From Nitrospinota bacterium (GTDB taxonomy: Bacteria; Nitrospinota_A; JADGAW01), in NCBI GenBank assembly GCA_015231815.1, contig JADGAW010000141.1, positions 1-6,000 on the forward strand: DNA of 6,000 bases, given 5' to 3'. Positions 1 to 5,942 of this stretch are shown in pieces (within the stretch, counting starts at the first letter, position 1; each line of letters starts with the position of its first letter). Both the position numbers and the translations under genes were made by a program. A model generated the notes under the pieces. It saw only the letters and a list, made by a program, of their open reading frames with translations. It did no database searches and was not told where the DNA came from.

Positions 1-1381
1 AGATATTAAAATAAATTTCACCTAATTTAATGTTTGCCTGAAAGAAATATTTTGTTTTGTTATAGTGCTTTGCTAAATGTTGCAATATCTCCTCTGACTC
101 TTTTATCTTATTGTTGTCAAAATAATAATAAGCCAATGAAGTTGCGAGTCGTTGTTTATGAGGAGCTTTAGCCAAATTATCTTTCATGAATAATTCTTCG
201 TTTGCCCAAAGTGAAACTCGTTGATAGGTAAGTACAAGGAAAATAAAAATAAGTAACGGTAAAAAAACATTCATTTTATTGGGACAAAACTTAAAGAGAA
301 TAAAAATAAAGACGAGATTTAATCCAAACAAACTACTGTACATTCTATGCTCCCAGATAACATCAATGATGGGAATAAATGTTGATGTTATTGAGAGATT
401 AATAAAAAATATAAAAAGACCAAATGCAACTATTTTTAACTTTTTTCTTAAAGTAAATGACAGAATAAACAACAAGATAAGAATAATTGCTTTAAAAAAT
501 GTTGTTAGCGTTAGCTCCATGGTAAGGGGGTAATCATATTCAAAGACTTGATTGAGGGGGAACAGGTAAAGTCGAAGGTAGGTGAAAATTACATTTGCCT
601 GAGTAAGAAAATATTCAATAACGTTAAGCCGATGATCTCCCCAAACTTCAGATGAATGAACTAAAGCTTCTCTACCTTTAAAAAGTAAAAGAATGGGGTA
701 ATAGGCAAGAATGCCGAAAAAGGGTGCTAAATAGTTAATTTTTTTATTTTTTTCTGGAAAAAATACCAGCATGATGTAAGTAAGAATAAAGGGAACAACT
801 GCAACTGTCTCCTTGGATAAAACACCAAAAATCATCGATAAAATAGCAAAAAAATATGTTGTTCGACTGCTTTTAATTAAAGTGAGAATAAATAAAAAAA
901 TAGTCAGGAGTTCAAAAAAACCGGCAAAAAGTTCTATTCTCTGCCAAATATAAACTGTTGCTTGTGACTGTAAAGGGTGACACAGAAATAGGAATGAAAC
1001 GCAAAAAGAAAAGAGGTTTATGTCAATTGTTGTATCAGTTTTTTTAATTAACTCTCTTGAAATCAAAAAGACAAGAAATGAAGATGCAATATGTAAGAGT
1101 AGGTTAAAAAGGTGGAAATAAAAAATGTTATTGGCAAACAGATAATAATTAAGACTAAAGCTGTAACAGGGAATAAAACGGGTTGGCCAATAATGAAAAA
1201 CCTTTGAAGGGTCAATTGTTGACATAAAAAATGTTGGTGCTATAACTCCAAAAATTTCTTTGTCATCTAAATAAAGAGGGGAAAAAAGTCCCTGAAAATA
1301 AAGGAAAATTCCTAAAGAAAATAAAATAAAAAAGACATTTCTTGCTGTTAAGGACGTTGTCTGAAATTTTAGTAAATGCAT
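1..1381 (-). CDS. GT-C-type membrane glycosyltransferase with C-terminal TPR start (TMTC-like), partial at left edge
   Basis: Reading the minus strand from the ATG at 1381-1379 gives 460 uninterrupted codons to the window edge, so the C-terminus is missing. The protein is very rich in Phe, Leu and Ile, with about nine or ten hydrophobic segments (for example residues 15-35, 90-108, 123-135, 150-169, 176-208, 217-234, 292-310, 317-336, 350-364, 370-386). Seen motifs: LDDKEIF (38-44), an Asp pair in the first loop as in GT-C enzymes; FHLFNLLLH (89-97); HPLQSQATVYIWQR (135-148), resembling the HP..E.V..I..R motif of TMTC/O-mannosyltransferase-like proteins; LSKE (188-191); WEHRMY (343-348). From about residue 390 a Trp-containing link leads into a soluble, TPR-like helical stretch (APHKQRLATSLAYYYF, 406-421). 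Inferred role: transfer of a sugar from a polyprenyl-phosphate donor at the membrane, substrate unknown. An in-frame TAG (1387-1385) lies two codons upstream of the ATG, so no earlier start exists. An AAAGGAGA sequence lies 19 nt upstream, an unusually long spacing. Alternative: another multi-pass GT-C protein such as an ArnT/PMT-like enzyme. Confidence 0.8.
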   Translation of the reverse strand, partial: MHLLKFQTTSLTARNVFFILFSLGIFLYFQGLFSPLYLDDKEIFGVIAPTFFMSTIDPSKVFHYWPTRFIPCYSFSLNYYLFANNIFYFHLFNLLLHIASSFLVFLISRELIKKTDTTIDINLFSFCVSFLFLCHPLQSQATVYIWQRIELFAGFFELLTIFLFILTLIKSSRTTYFFAILSMIFGVLSKETVAVVPFILTYIMLVFFPEKNKKINYLAPFFGILAYYPILLLFKGREALVHSSEVWGDHRLNVIEYFLTQANVIFTYLRLYLFPLNQVFEYDYPLTMELTLTTFFKAIILILLFILSFTLRKKLKIVAFGLFIFFINLSITSTFIPIIDVIWEHRMYSSLFGLNLVFIFILFKFCPNKMNVFLPLLIFIFLVLTYQRVSLWANEELFMKDNLAKAPHKQRLATSLAYYYFDNNKIKESEEILQHLAKHYNKTKYFFQANIKLGEIYFNI

Positions 1382-1400
1382 ATTCTATTTATATTCTTAA

Positions 1401-1408
1401 TCTCCTTT
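1401..1408 (-). promoter_or_regulatory. Shine-Dalgarno-like AAAGGAGA far upstream of the glycosyltransferase start
   Basis: On the minus strand AAAGGAGA is an excellent anti-16S match, but 19 nt separate it from the only usable ATG (1381). Usual spacing is 5-10 nt. The in-frame TAG at 1387-1385 rules out a closer start in the same frame. It may be a suboptimal ribosome site or a chance A/G-rich run. Confidence 0.35.
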
Positions 1409-1459
1409 TGGCTTGAAAACTAAATGAATGACCGAATACACCATAAGGAATTTGTTTTT

Positions 1460-1531
1460 ATGAGTATTTCCCTAGAGCCTATAATTTTAACCACTTTTTT
1501 CTTTTCCTCTTCCATTTTATTGATTCTTTGA
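1460..1531 (+). CDS. Possible 23-residue hydrophobic small ORF
   Basis: An ATG at 1460 opens 23 codons to TGA (1529-1531). The peptide begins MSISLEPII, continues through a Thr/Phe/Ser stretch and ends SILLIL, so almost all of it after residue 6 could form a single membrane segment. A Shine-Dalgarno-like AAGGA (1445-1449) sits 10 nt upstream of the ATG. No family is recognised. In AT-rich, T-rich DNA a hydrophobic short ORF can arise by chance, and the TATAAT box discussed for nadB lies inside it, so the two readings compete. It is listed because the ribosome site and start agree, not because coding is shown. Confidence 0.2.
   Translation: MSISLEPIILTTFFFSSSILLIL
1480..1485 (+). promoter_or_regulatory. 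Possible -10 box (TATAAT) directed toward nadB
   Basis: The hexamer is a perfect sigma-70 -10 consensus. The best -35 at 17 bp, TTTATG (1457-1462), matches only 3 of 6 bases. If used, the nadB leader would be about 150 nt. TATAAT-like hexamers are common by chance at this base composition, so support is weak. Confidence 0.22.
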
Positions 1532-1650
1532 TGACTTTACCTAAATAATAAAGCTAATAAAACGAAGTTTTTGAAACATCTCTTTAATTAATGAGGGACT
1601 TTTAGGAATAATCTCGTTAAAATAAATAGCTTTACCGATTATTGAAAACA

Positions 1651-3228
1651 ATGAAAAGTCAAAAACGTATTTTTACCGATGTTTTAATTGTTGGCTCTGG
1701 TCTTGCCGGAGCAACGGCAGCATACTTTCTTGCAGAAAAGGGTTACGACGTCATTCTTCTTTCAACAGATAATGACCCCTTTGAATCAGCTTCAAACTAT
1801 GCACAGGGGGGGATTGTTTATACCAGCCCAAAGGATTCCCCAAAAAAACTCTATAACGATATTCTTGCGGCTGGTTGTGGTATTAACTATCAAGATGCCT
1901 TGACCTTCCTTTGCGAAAATGGTCCATCCTTGGTAAAGGACTTTCTTATAGATACACTGGGAATTGAGTTTACCCGCAATGCAAAAGGAGAACTTGATTT
2001 AACTCTTGAGGCAGCTCATTCAGAAAACAGAATTATTCACGCTCTTGATAAAACAGGAAATAAAATCATAGAAAAGCTTCTGGAAAAGTTAAGAGATTAT
2101 AAAAATGTTAAATGTATAAATGGTGCTACAGCAATTGACCTCATAACTCCGGGGCACCATTCAGTGGGAATTAATGCCCGTTACGAAATGAATGCCGTAA
2201 TTGGTAGCTATGTTTATGAACAGTCAAAGGGGGAGGTCTTGACCATCTTGAGTGGAAAAACCATCCTTGCAACCGGAGGTGTCGGGCAGGTTTATCTTCA
2301 CACAACAAATCCTGCATGCTCAAGGGGAGATGGTCTAGCCATGGCGTTTAGGGCAAAAGCTGATTTAATAAATTGTGAGTTTGTTCAATTTCATCCGACA
2401 GCTTTCTATCAAAGAGATGCTGAACGATTTCTTATTTCTGAGTCGGTGAGAGGAGAAGGAGCACGATTAATGAACCTTCGTAAAAAATATTTTATGAAGG
2501 ATTACTCAGAACTTGGAGACTTAGCTCCAAGGGATGTTGCCAGCCGGGCAATTCACACAGAAATGTTAAAGACAGGAGATACCAACGTTTTACTTGATTT
2601 GTCAGAAATAAGAAAAAAAGGTATTCAGATAGAGTCTCGGTTTCCATCAATTTATAAAACCTGCAAAAGTTATGGAATTGATGTCTCAAAAGAACTGGTT
2701 CCTGTGGTTCCAGCGGCACACTATTTCTGCGGAGGGGTTAAAGTTGACCTTTATGGAAGAAGCAGTATAAAAAATCTGTATGTTATTGGAGAATCTTCCT
2801 GTACCGGAGTCCATGGAGCAAACCGTCTTGCAAGTACCTCCCTTCTGGAATCAATGTTATGGGCTTGGTCTTCAGCTAAAGATATTACGGAAACGGGTGA
2901 GGTGGAAATCTATAAAAATCACAAGGAAATACCCGATTGGGTAACAGCAGATGATGAGGATATTGATCCTGCGTTAATTGTTCAGGACAAAATTACTATT
3001 AAAACTACCATGTGGAATTATGGAGGAATTGTTAAAAGTACCAAAAGACTTGAACGGGCAGAGAAAGATTTGTCGTACCTTAAAGGTCGGATGGAACAGT
3101 TTTATAAAAGGGCAACTCTGAGTGATGAGCTTATTGGTTTAAGAAACATGATACAAACCTCCCTAATCATAATTCAATCAGCACTCAGAAATAAACAAAG
3201 CATTGGCTGTCACTACAGAAAGGATTAA
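1651..3228 (+). CDS. nadB: L-aspartate oxidase (NadB), de novo NAD synthesis
   Basis: A 525-residue FAD flavoenzyme that oxidises L-aspartate to iminoaspartate, the substrate NadA (quinolinate synthase) uses to make quinolinate. It is cytosolic; the electron acceptor is oxygen or, without oxygen, fumarate (family knowledge). Seen, numbered from the ATG at 1651: the Rossmann FAD motif VGSGLAGATAAYF (14-26), SNYAQGGI (48-55), LEAAHSENRIIHALDKTG (119-136, its Glu matching the Glu of REGGHS in E. coli NadB), LATGGVGQVY (206-215), VQFHPTAF (245-252), SESVRGEGARLMN (263-275), LAPRDVASRAI (291-301), PAAHYFCGGV (354-363) and GESSCTGVHGANRLAS (380-395). The key His248, Arg294, His357 and Arg392 line up with E. 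coli His244, Arg290, His351 and Arg386, separating it from succinate dehydrogenase/fumarate reductase. The C-terminal helical domain ends in GCHYRKD, a few residues shorter than usual. Neither the ATG nor an in-frame TTG at 1642 has a ribosome site; TAG at 1627-1629 bars earlier starts. nadA and nadC are not in this window. Confidence 0.95.
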   Translation: MKSQKRIFTDVLIVGSGLAGATAAYFLAEKGYDVILLSTDNDPFESASNYAQGGIVYTSPKDSPKKLYNDILAAGCGINYQDALTFLCENGPSLVKDFLIDTLGIEFTRNAKGELDLTLEAAHSENRIIHALDKTGNKIIEKLLEKLRDYKNVKCINGATAIDLITPGHHSVGINARYEMNAVIGSYVYEQSKGEVLTILSGKTILATGGVGQVYLHTTNPACSRGDGLAMAFRAKADLINCEFVQFHPTAFYQRDAERFLISESVRGEGARLMNLRKKYFMKDYSELGDLAPRDVASRAIHTEMLKTGDTNVLLDLSEIRKKGIQIESRFPSIYKTCKSYGIDVSKELVPVVPAAHYFCGGVKVDLYGRSSIKNLYVIGESSCTGVHGANRLASTSLLESMLWAWSSAKDITETGEVEIYKNHKEIPDWVTADDEDIDPALIVQDKITIKTTMWNYGGIVKSTKRLERAEKDLSYLKGRMEQFYKRATLSDELIGLRNMIQTSLIIIQSALRNKQSIGCHYRKD

Positions 3229-3297
3229 ACACCCCAAACTATTCACAAAAAACTCAGAACAGATTATTTCTAATTACTATTACGATTAACTTATTTC

Positions 3298-3303
3298 AGG
3301 AGA
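3298..3303 (+). promoter_or_regulatory. Ribosome binding site of the PCP_red gene
   Basis: AGGAGA lies 5 nt before the ATG at 3309 and fixes that start. The 80-bp gap after nadB has no hairpin with a U tract, so read-through from nadB is plausible. A TTCACA hexamer at 3242-3247 (5/6 to the -35 consensus) is followed at 17 bp only by a poor TATTTC. Confidence 0.75.
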
Positions 3304-3308
3304 TATAA

Positions 3309-4160
3309 ATGAAACCAGATTTCTCAAAAATGATGCAAATGATGTCGGGCGGAACCGGTGGGCAAAGCTTTGATGAAGAAAACTTCCAATGGACAGATGA
3401 AGGGAAAAAAAGAGTTGAAAGGGTTCCAGCTGGTTTTATGAGGGGCATGACCATTAAGCGAGTGGAAAGTTATGCCAAGGAAAATGGTTATGAAACCATT
3501 ACATTAGAAGTGGCGGAAAAAGGGCTCGAAAACTCTAAGTCAATGATGTCATCTTTTATGGGGGTAAGTGACGAAACTCCTACAGACCCCAATGCTGTTG
3601 ACTTGGATGAGGACGATGAATTCGCTCCAGTTGCAGCTCCGGACTATTATGTTTGCGGTATGTGTGGTTACACTATAAAAGGTTTTGCTCCGGATGAATG
3701 CCCAATATGTCTTGCAGCAAAGGAAAAATTCAAAAAAATTACCGATGAAATGAGAAAGGAATTCTTAACGGATACAAGCGGTAAGGTTATGAGGTGGGAA
3801 AAAGAGGCACTAGAACGTCTGGAAAAAATACCAGAAGGTTTTATGAGGGATATGACCAAATGGAGAATTGAGCAGGTAGCTCGTAAGGCAAACATTCTCA
3901 CCATAACCTTGAAGGTAGTTGAAGACAAATATGATTACTGGAAAGAAGGCTCTGAAAAGGTAGAGGTTGAGCTTACGTGGGATGAAGAGGCAACTGAAAG
4001 AATTAACCGAATCCCAGGATTTGTCAAAGGGATGGTACAAAAAGAAGTGGAACGTCACGCTAAAGCTCATAATATAAACATTGTTACAGCAGACATCCTT
4101 GCTGAAGTACGTAAAAAGTGGGAAATGGGCGATGATTTCCACAGTAACCTTGAAGCATAA
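3309..4160 (+). CDS. PCP reductase family protein: three PCP_red-like modules with a rubredoxin-like zinc/iron knuckle
   Basis: A 283-residue, acidic, soluble protein with no signal peptide or membrane segment. It contains three copies of a helical module resembling PCP_red (PF08369), the C-terminal domain of the dark-operative protochlorophyllide reductase B subunit. The copies begin at Trp28 (VERVPAGFMRGMT, 36-48), Trp163 (LEKIPEGFMRDMT, 171-183) and Trp224 (INRIPGFVKGMV, 232-243), each followed by a helix around a conserved Glu and an IT or IV strand. Between copies 1 and 2, CGMC (116-119) and CPIC (131-134), spaced by 11 residues with Tyr114 and Gly120-Tyr121, form a rubredoxin/rubrerythrin-type metal knuckle. 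An acidic linker (97-104) precedes it. The N-terminus is Met-rich (KMMQMMSGG, 7-15). Chlorophyll synthesis is not implied, since the nitrogenase-like catalytic parts are absent. A small electron-transfer or metal/tetrapyrrole-related role is inference. It lies 80 bp after nadB, possibly on the same transcript. Family assignment is fairly sure; function is unknown. Confidence 0.85.
   Translation: MKPDFSKMMQMMSGGTGGQSFDEENFQWTDEGKKRVERVPAGFMRGMTIKRVESYAKENGYETITLEVAEKGLENSKSMMSSFMGVSDETPTDPNAVDLDEDDEFAPVAAPDYYVCGMCGYTIKGFAPDECPICLAAKEKFKKITDEMRKEFLTDTSGKVMRWEKEALERLEKIPEGFMRDMTKWRIEQVARKANILTITLKVVEDKYDYWKEGSEKVEVELTWDEEATERINRIPGFVKGMVQKEVERHAKAHNINIVTADILAEVRKKWEMGDDFHSNLEA
3400..3476 (+). 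repeat. Direct repeat copy 1 (inside the PCP_red gene)
   Basis: These 77 bases, codons 31-56 of the PCP_red gene and covering the core of its first module, recur without any mismatch at 5924-6000, an offset of 2524 bp. The left boundary is the mismatch at 3399 (G) versus 5923 (A). The right boundary is unknown because copy 2 reaches the window edge. Confidence 0.97.
3836..3857 (+). repeat. Internal near-repeat of the PCP_red module core
   Basis: The DNA here (GGTTTTATGAGGGATATGAC within it) nearly matches 3432-3453, where the equivalent run reads GGTTTTATGAGGGGCATGAC. Both encode GFMR-x-MT, in modules 2 and 1. It shows that the modules arose by internal duplication, or that strong residue conservation and similar codon choice keep them alike. 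The third module is more diverged at DNA level. Confidence 0.7.
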
Positions 4161-4274
4161 AGAGTGAAGAGTAATCGGCTCAGTCAAGTGTTGCTTTATA
4201 AAAGCTCTGTCTTAACATTACGAAATCTTTTTAAAATGAGGCAGAGTCACGTAACGGGAGACGATAAAACGAAA

Positions 4275-4298
4275 ACCATGAAGGGAAATGGTCTTTTT
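4275..4298 (+). terminator. Weak intrinsic-terminator-like hairpin after the PCP_red gene
   Basis: ACCAT (4275-4279) pairs with ATGGT (4288-4292) around an 8-nt loop. A C and five Ts (4294-4298) follow. Past one A/C mismatch, the A run at 4272-4274 can pair with part of the T run. The stem is short and only moderately G+C-rich, so termination would be partial at best. Its place, 115 bp after the stop codon and before the clpB promoter, fits a terminator. Confidence 0.35.
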
Positions 4299-4323
4299 CC
4301 ATAATTTCAGTTTTTCTGATTCC

Positions 4324-4350
4324 CCTGAGAACTATCTTATGCCCCCATTT
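4324..4350 (+). promoter_or_regulatory. Sigma-32 (RpoH)-type heat-shock promoter for clpB
   Basis: CCCCATTT (4343-4350) is a perfect match to the RpoH -10 consensus CCCCATnT. Thirteen bases upstream, CCTGAG (4324-4329) matches 4 of 6 bases of the -35 element CTTGAA, and the next A (4330) also fits CTTGAAA. The spacing is within the normal range for this class. The predicted start is near 4357, giving a leader of about 90 nt before the clpB ATG. clpB is a classic RpoH target in proteobacteria, so sequence and gene agree. Confidence 0.65.
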
Positions 4351-4358
4351 CTGCCATG

Positions 4359-4375
4359 AATCAATTAACTTGATT
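4359..4375. promoter_or_regulatory. Inverted repeat at the predicted clpB transcription start
   Basis: AATCAA-TTAAC-TTGATT is a perfect 6-bp inverted repeat with a 5-bp centre. It starts within a few bases of the predicted RpoH start. It could be an operator or an early leader hairpin. It does not match the CIRCE/HrcA element. Chance is possible for an AT-rich palindrome of this length. Confidence 0.3.
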
Positions 4376-4438
4376 TCTCTATTCTTAATATTATCTTTTG
4401 GATAAAGTTTTTGCCTATTGATGAAAACATAAACTGTC

Positions 4439-4443
4439 GAGGT
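4439..4443 (+). promoter_or_regulatory. Ribosome binding site of clpB
   Basis: GAGGT lies 5 nt before the ATG at 4449. This and the standard ClpB N-terminus (MRADKLTLKVQEAI) fix the start. Confidence 0.75.
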
Positions 4444-4448
4444 AAATT

Positions 4449-5942
4449 ATGAGAGCAGATAAATTAACGTTAAAAGTTCAGGAAGCAATTAACAATGCTC
4501 AGGCAATTGTTAGTGAAAAAAACCATCAGGCAATCATGCCTTCGCATTTGTTACTGGCATTCCTGCAATCAGATGAATCCGTTATTCAGGATATTATTAG
4601 CAAAATAGGGGTAAATAAAAACACCCTTATTGGTCATCTGGAAAAGGAAATTGCGAAATATTCTCAGGTTTCCGGGGGTGGACTTAATGAAGCATACCTT
4701 TCCCAAGAACTCAACAATAGCCTTCAAAGAGCCTTTAAGGAAGCAAAAGAGTTGAACGATGATTATGTTTCAGCAGAACATATCCTGATTGCCTTTGCAG
4801 AAGAACAAAAATCAGGAATTAGTCAGCTTCTTAAAGCTGAAGGAATAAGCAAGGATTCAATTTTAAAAGTATTACAAACTATTCGTGGTAATGAGCGTAT
4901 CACAGACCAAAATCCGGAAGAAAAATATCAGTCACTGAAAAAATTTGGTATTGACTTAACCGAACAGGCTCGTCAGGGAAAACTTGACCCTGTTATCGGA
5001 AGGGATGAAGAAATAAGGCGTTCCATTCAGGTATTATCTCGCAGGACAAAAAACAATCCGGTATTAATTGGAGAGCCAGGAGTTGGAAAAACGGCAATTA
5101 TCGAAGGGCTTGCCTTAAGAATTATGAATAATGACGTGCCGGAAAGTCTCAAGGATAAAAAAATTGTTTCTCTGGATATGGGATCTTTAATAGCCGGAGC
5201 AAAATATCGGGGTGAATTTGAAGACAGACTTAAGGCAGTTTTAAAGGAAGTTACCGGTTCAAATGGGGAAATTATTCTTTTCATTGATGAGATGCATACT
5301 CTTATGGGCGCTGGTGCAGCCGAGGGTTCTCTTGATGCTTCTAACATGTTAAAACCAGCTCTTGCACGTGGAGAACTTCATTGTATTGGTGCAACAACCC
5401 TTAACGAATATCGAAAACATATTGAAAAGGATGCTGCTTTCGAAAGAAGGTTTCAACCTATTCTTATTGATCAGCCAAACGTTGAGGAAACAATTTCCAT
5501 TCTCAGGGGACTTAAAGAAAAATATGAAATCCACCATTCAGTTCGTATTCAGGATTCTGCAATTATTGCCGCAGCAACCTTGTCCGATCGATATATTGCT
5601 GACAGATTTCTCCCCGATAAAGCAATTGATTTAATTGATGAAGCATGTTCCCGTTTGAGAATTACAATCGACTCAATGCCGGAAGATATCGATACTTTAG
5701 AAAGGAAAATTGTTCAGCTTCAAATTGAGGATGAAGCATTAAAAAAGGAAAAAGGAGAAGCATCCAAAAAGCGAAGGGATGAAATAGGACAACAGTTGGA
5801 AACCTTAAAAAAAGAGTCTCAGGAACTTAAAACACGTTGGAAGCTGGAAAAAAATGCAATTGATAAAATCTCCCAACTTAAGGCAGAGCTGGAACAACTC
5901 AATCTTGATATGTCCCGGTATGAAAGGGAAAAAAAGAGTTGA
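4449..5942 (+). CDS. clpB: ATP-dependent chaperone ClpB, cut off in the middle domain at a duplication junction
   Basis: ClpB is a cytosolic hexameric AAA+ disaggregase that threads aggregated proteins through its pore together with DnaK. Present here: the Clp N domain as two repeats (about 1-145, HQAIMPSHLLLAFL and YVSAEHILIAFA); the first nucleotide-binding domain (about 160-400) with Walker A GEPGVGKT (208-215), pore loop AKYRG with Tyr253, Walker B IILFIDE (275-281, Asp280 Glu281), GATTLNEYRKHIEKD (314-328) and the arginine-finger pair FERRF (Arg333, Arg334); the sensor-2 region DRFLPDKAIDLIDEA (385-399); then the start of the coiled-coil middle domain (about 410 on). ClpB proteins are usually about 850-870 residues. 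This ORF has 497 and lacks the rest of the middle domain and the whole second ATPase domain. The protein looks native to YERE (491-494), where homologues normally continue with GDL. It then reads KKS and stops, because from 5924 the DNA is a copy of the PCP_red gene entered out of frame. As written, the product could not disaggregate. RpoH control is inferred from the upstream promoter. Confidence 0.93.
   Translation: MRADKLTLKVQEAINNAQAIVSEKNHQAIMPSHLLLAFLQSDESVIQDIISKIGVNKNTLIGHLEKEIAKYSQVSGGGLNEAYLSQELNNSLQRAFKEAKELNDDYVSAEHILIAFAEEQKSGISQLLKAEGISKDSILKVLQTIRGNERITDQNPEEKYQSLKKFGIDLTEQARQGKLDPVIGRDEEIRRSIQVLSRRTKNNPVLIGEPGVGKTAIIEGLALRIMNNDVPESLKDKKIVSLDMGSLIAGAKYRGEFEDRLKAVLKEVTGSNGEIILFIDEMHTLMGAGAAEGSLDASNMLKPALARGELHCIGATTLNEYRKHIEKDAAFERRFQPILIDQPNVEETISILRGLKEKYEIHHSVRIQDSAIIAAATLSDRYIADRFLPDKAIDLIDEACSRLRITIDSMPEDIDTLERKIVQLQIEDEALKKEKGEASKKRRDEIGQQLETLKKESQELKTRWKLEKNAIDKISQLKAELEQLNLDMSRYEREKKS

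Larger units (their letters stand above)
1382..1641. other. Divergent intergenic region between the glycosyltransferase and nadB
   Basis: These 260 AT-rich bases separate two divergently transcribed genes and should hold both promoters. A perfect TATAAT lies on the plus strand at 1480-1485, with only a 3/6 -35 match (TTTATG, 1457-1462) at 17 bp. A TAAAAT box at 1618-1623 also faces nadB but lacks a good -35. A pyrimidine-rich run occupies about 1491-1514. No convincing minus-strand promoter was found. No RNA gene or repeat was recognised apart from the small ORF listed separately. Confidence 0.5.
4161..4448. other. Intergenic region between the PCP_red gene and clpB
   Basis: These 288 bases hold no convincing ORF. 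The first part has two competing stem candidates: GCTTT-ATA-AAAGC (4193-4205), and a longer G-U-containing stem pairing 4205-4213 with 4238-4246 around a 24-nt loop. Neither is followed by a U tract. Then come a terminator-like hairpin near 4275-4298, a sigma-32-type promoter (4324-4350), an inverted repeat (4359-4375) and the clpB ribosome site (4439-4443). Confidence 0.6.

Noticed and set aside
279..533. 84-codon plus-strand ORF
   Set aside because: It lies antisense within the continuous minus-strand glycosyltransferase gene, has no ribosome site and is a low-complexity, Asn/Lys/Ile-rich shadow.
1651..3228. Succinate dehydrogenase or fumarate reductase flavoprotein subunit
   Set aside because: The Glu-x-x-His-Ser motif, PAAHYFCGG and HGANRLAS spacing follow NadB, the length is about 525 residues, and no Fe-S or membrane subunit genes flank it.
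3309..4160. Rubrerythrin
   Set aside because: The CxxC pairs fit a rubredoxin-like knuckle, but the di-iron ferritin-like domain with its ExxH motifs is absent.
3668..4187. Minus-strand ORFs opposite the PCP_red gene
   Set aside because: The plus-strand gene has a ribosome site, domain motifs and clear coding content; the reverse frames show no family features.
4204..4247. Long stem after the PCP_red gene as an intrinsic terminator or small RNA
   Set aside because: Pairing needs several G-U pairs around a 24-nt A/U-rich loop and no U tract follows, so it is not a terminator; nothing supports an RNA gene.
4279..4305. Eight-codon ORF MKGNGLFP in the clpB upstream region
   Set aside because: It overlaps the terminator-like hairpin, has no properly spaced ribosome site and is far too short to support.
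5027..5634. Overlapping ORFs on both strands inside clpB
   Set aside because: This stretch encodes the conserved first ATPase domain in the clpB frame; the other frames are shadows.
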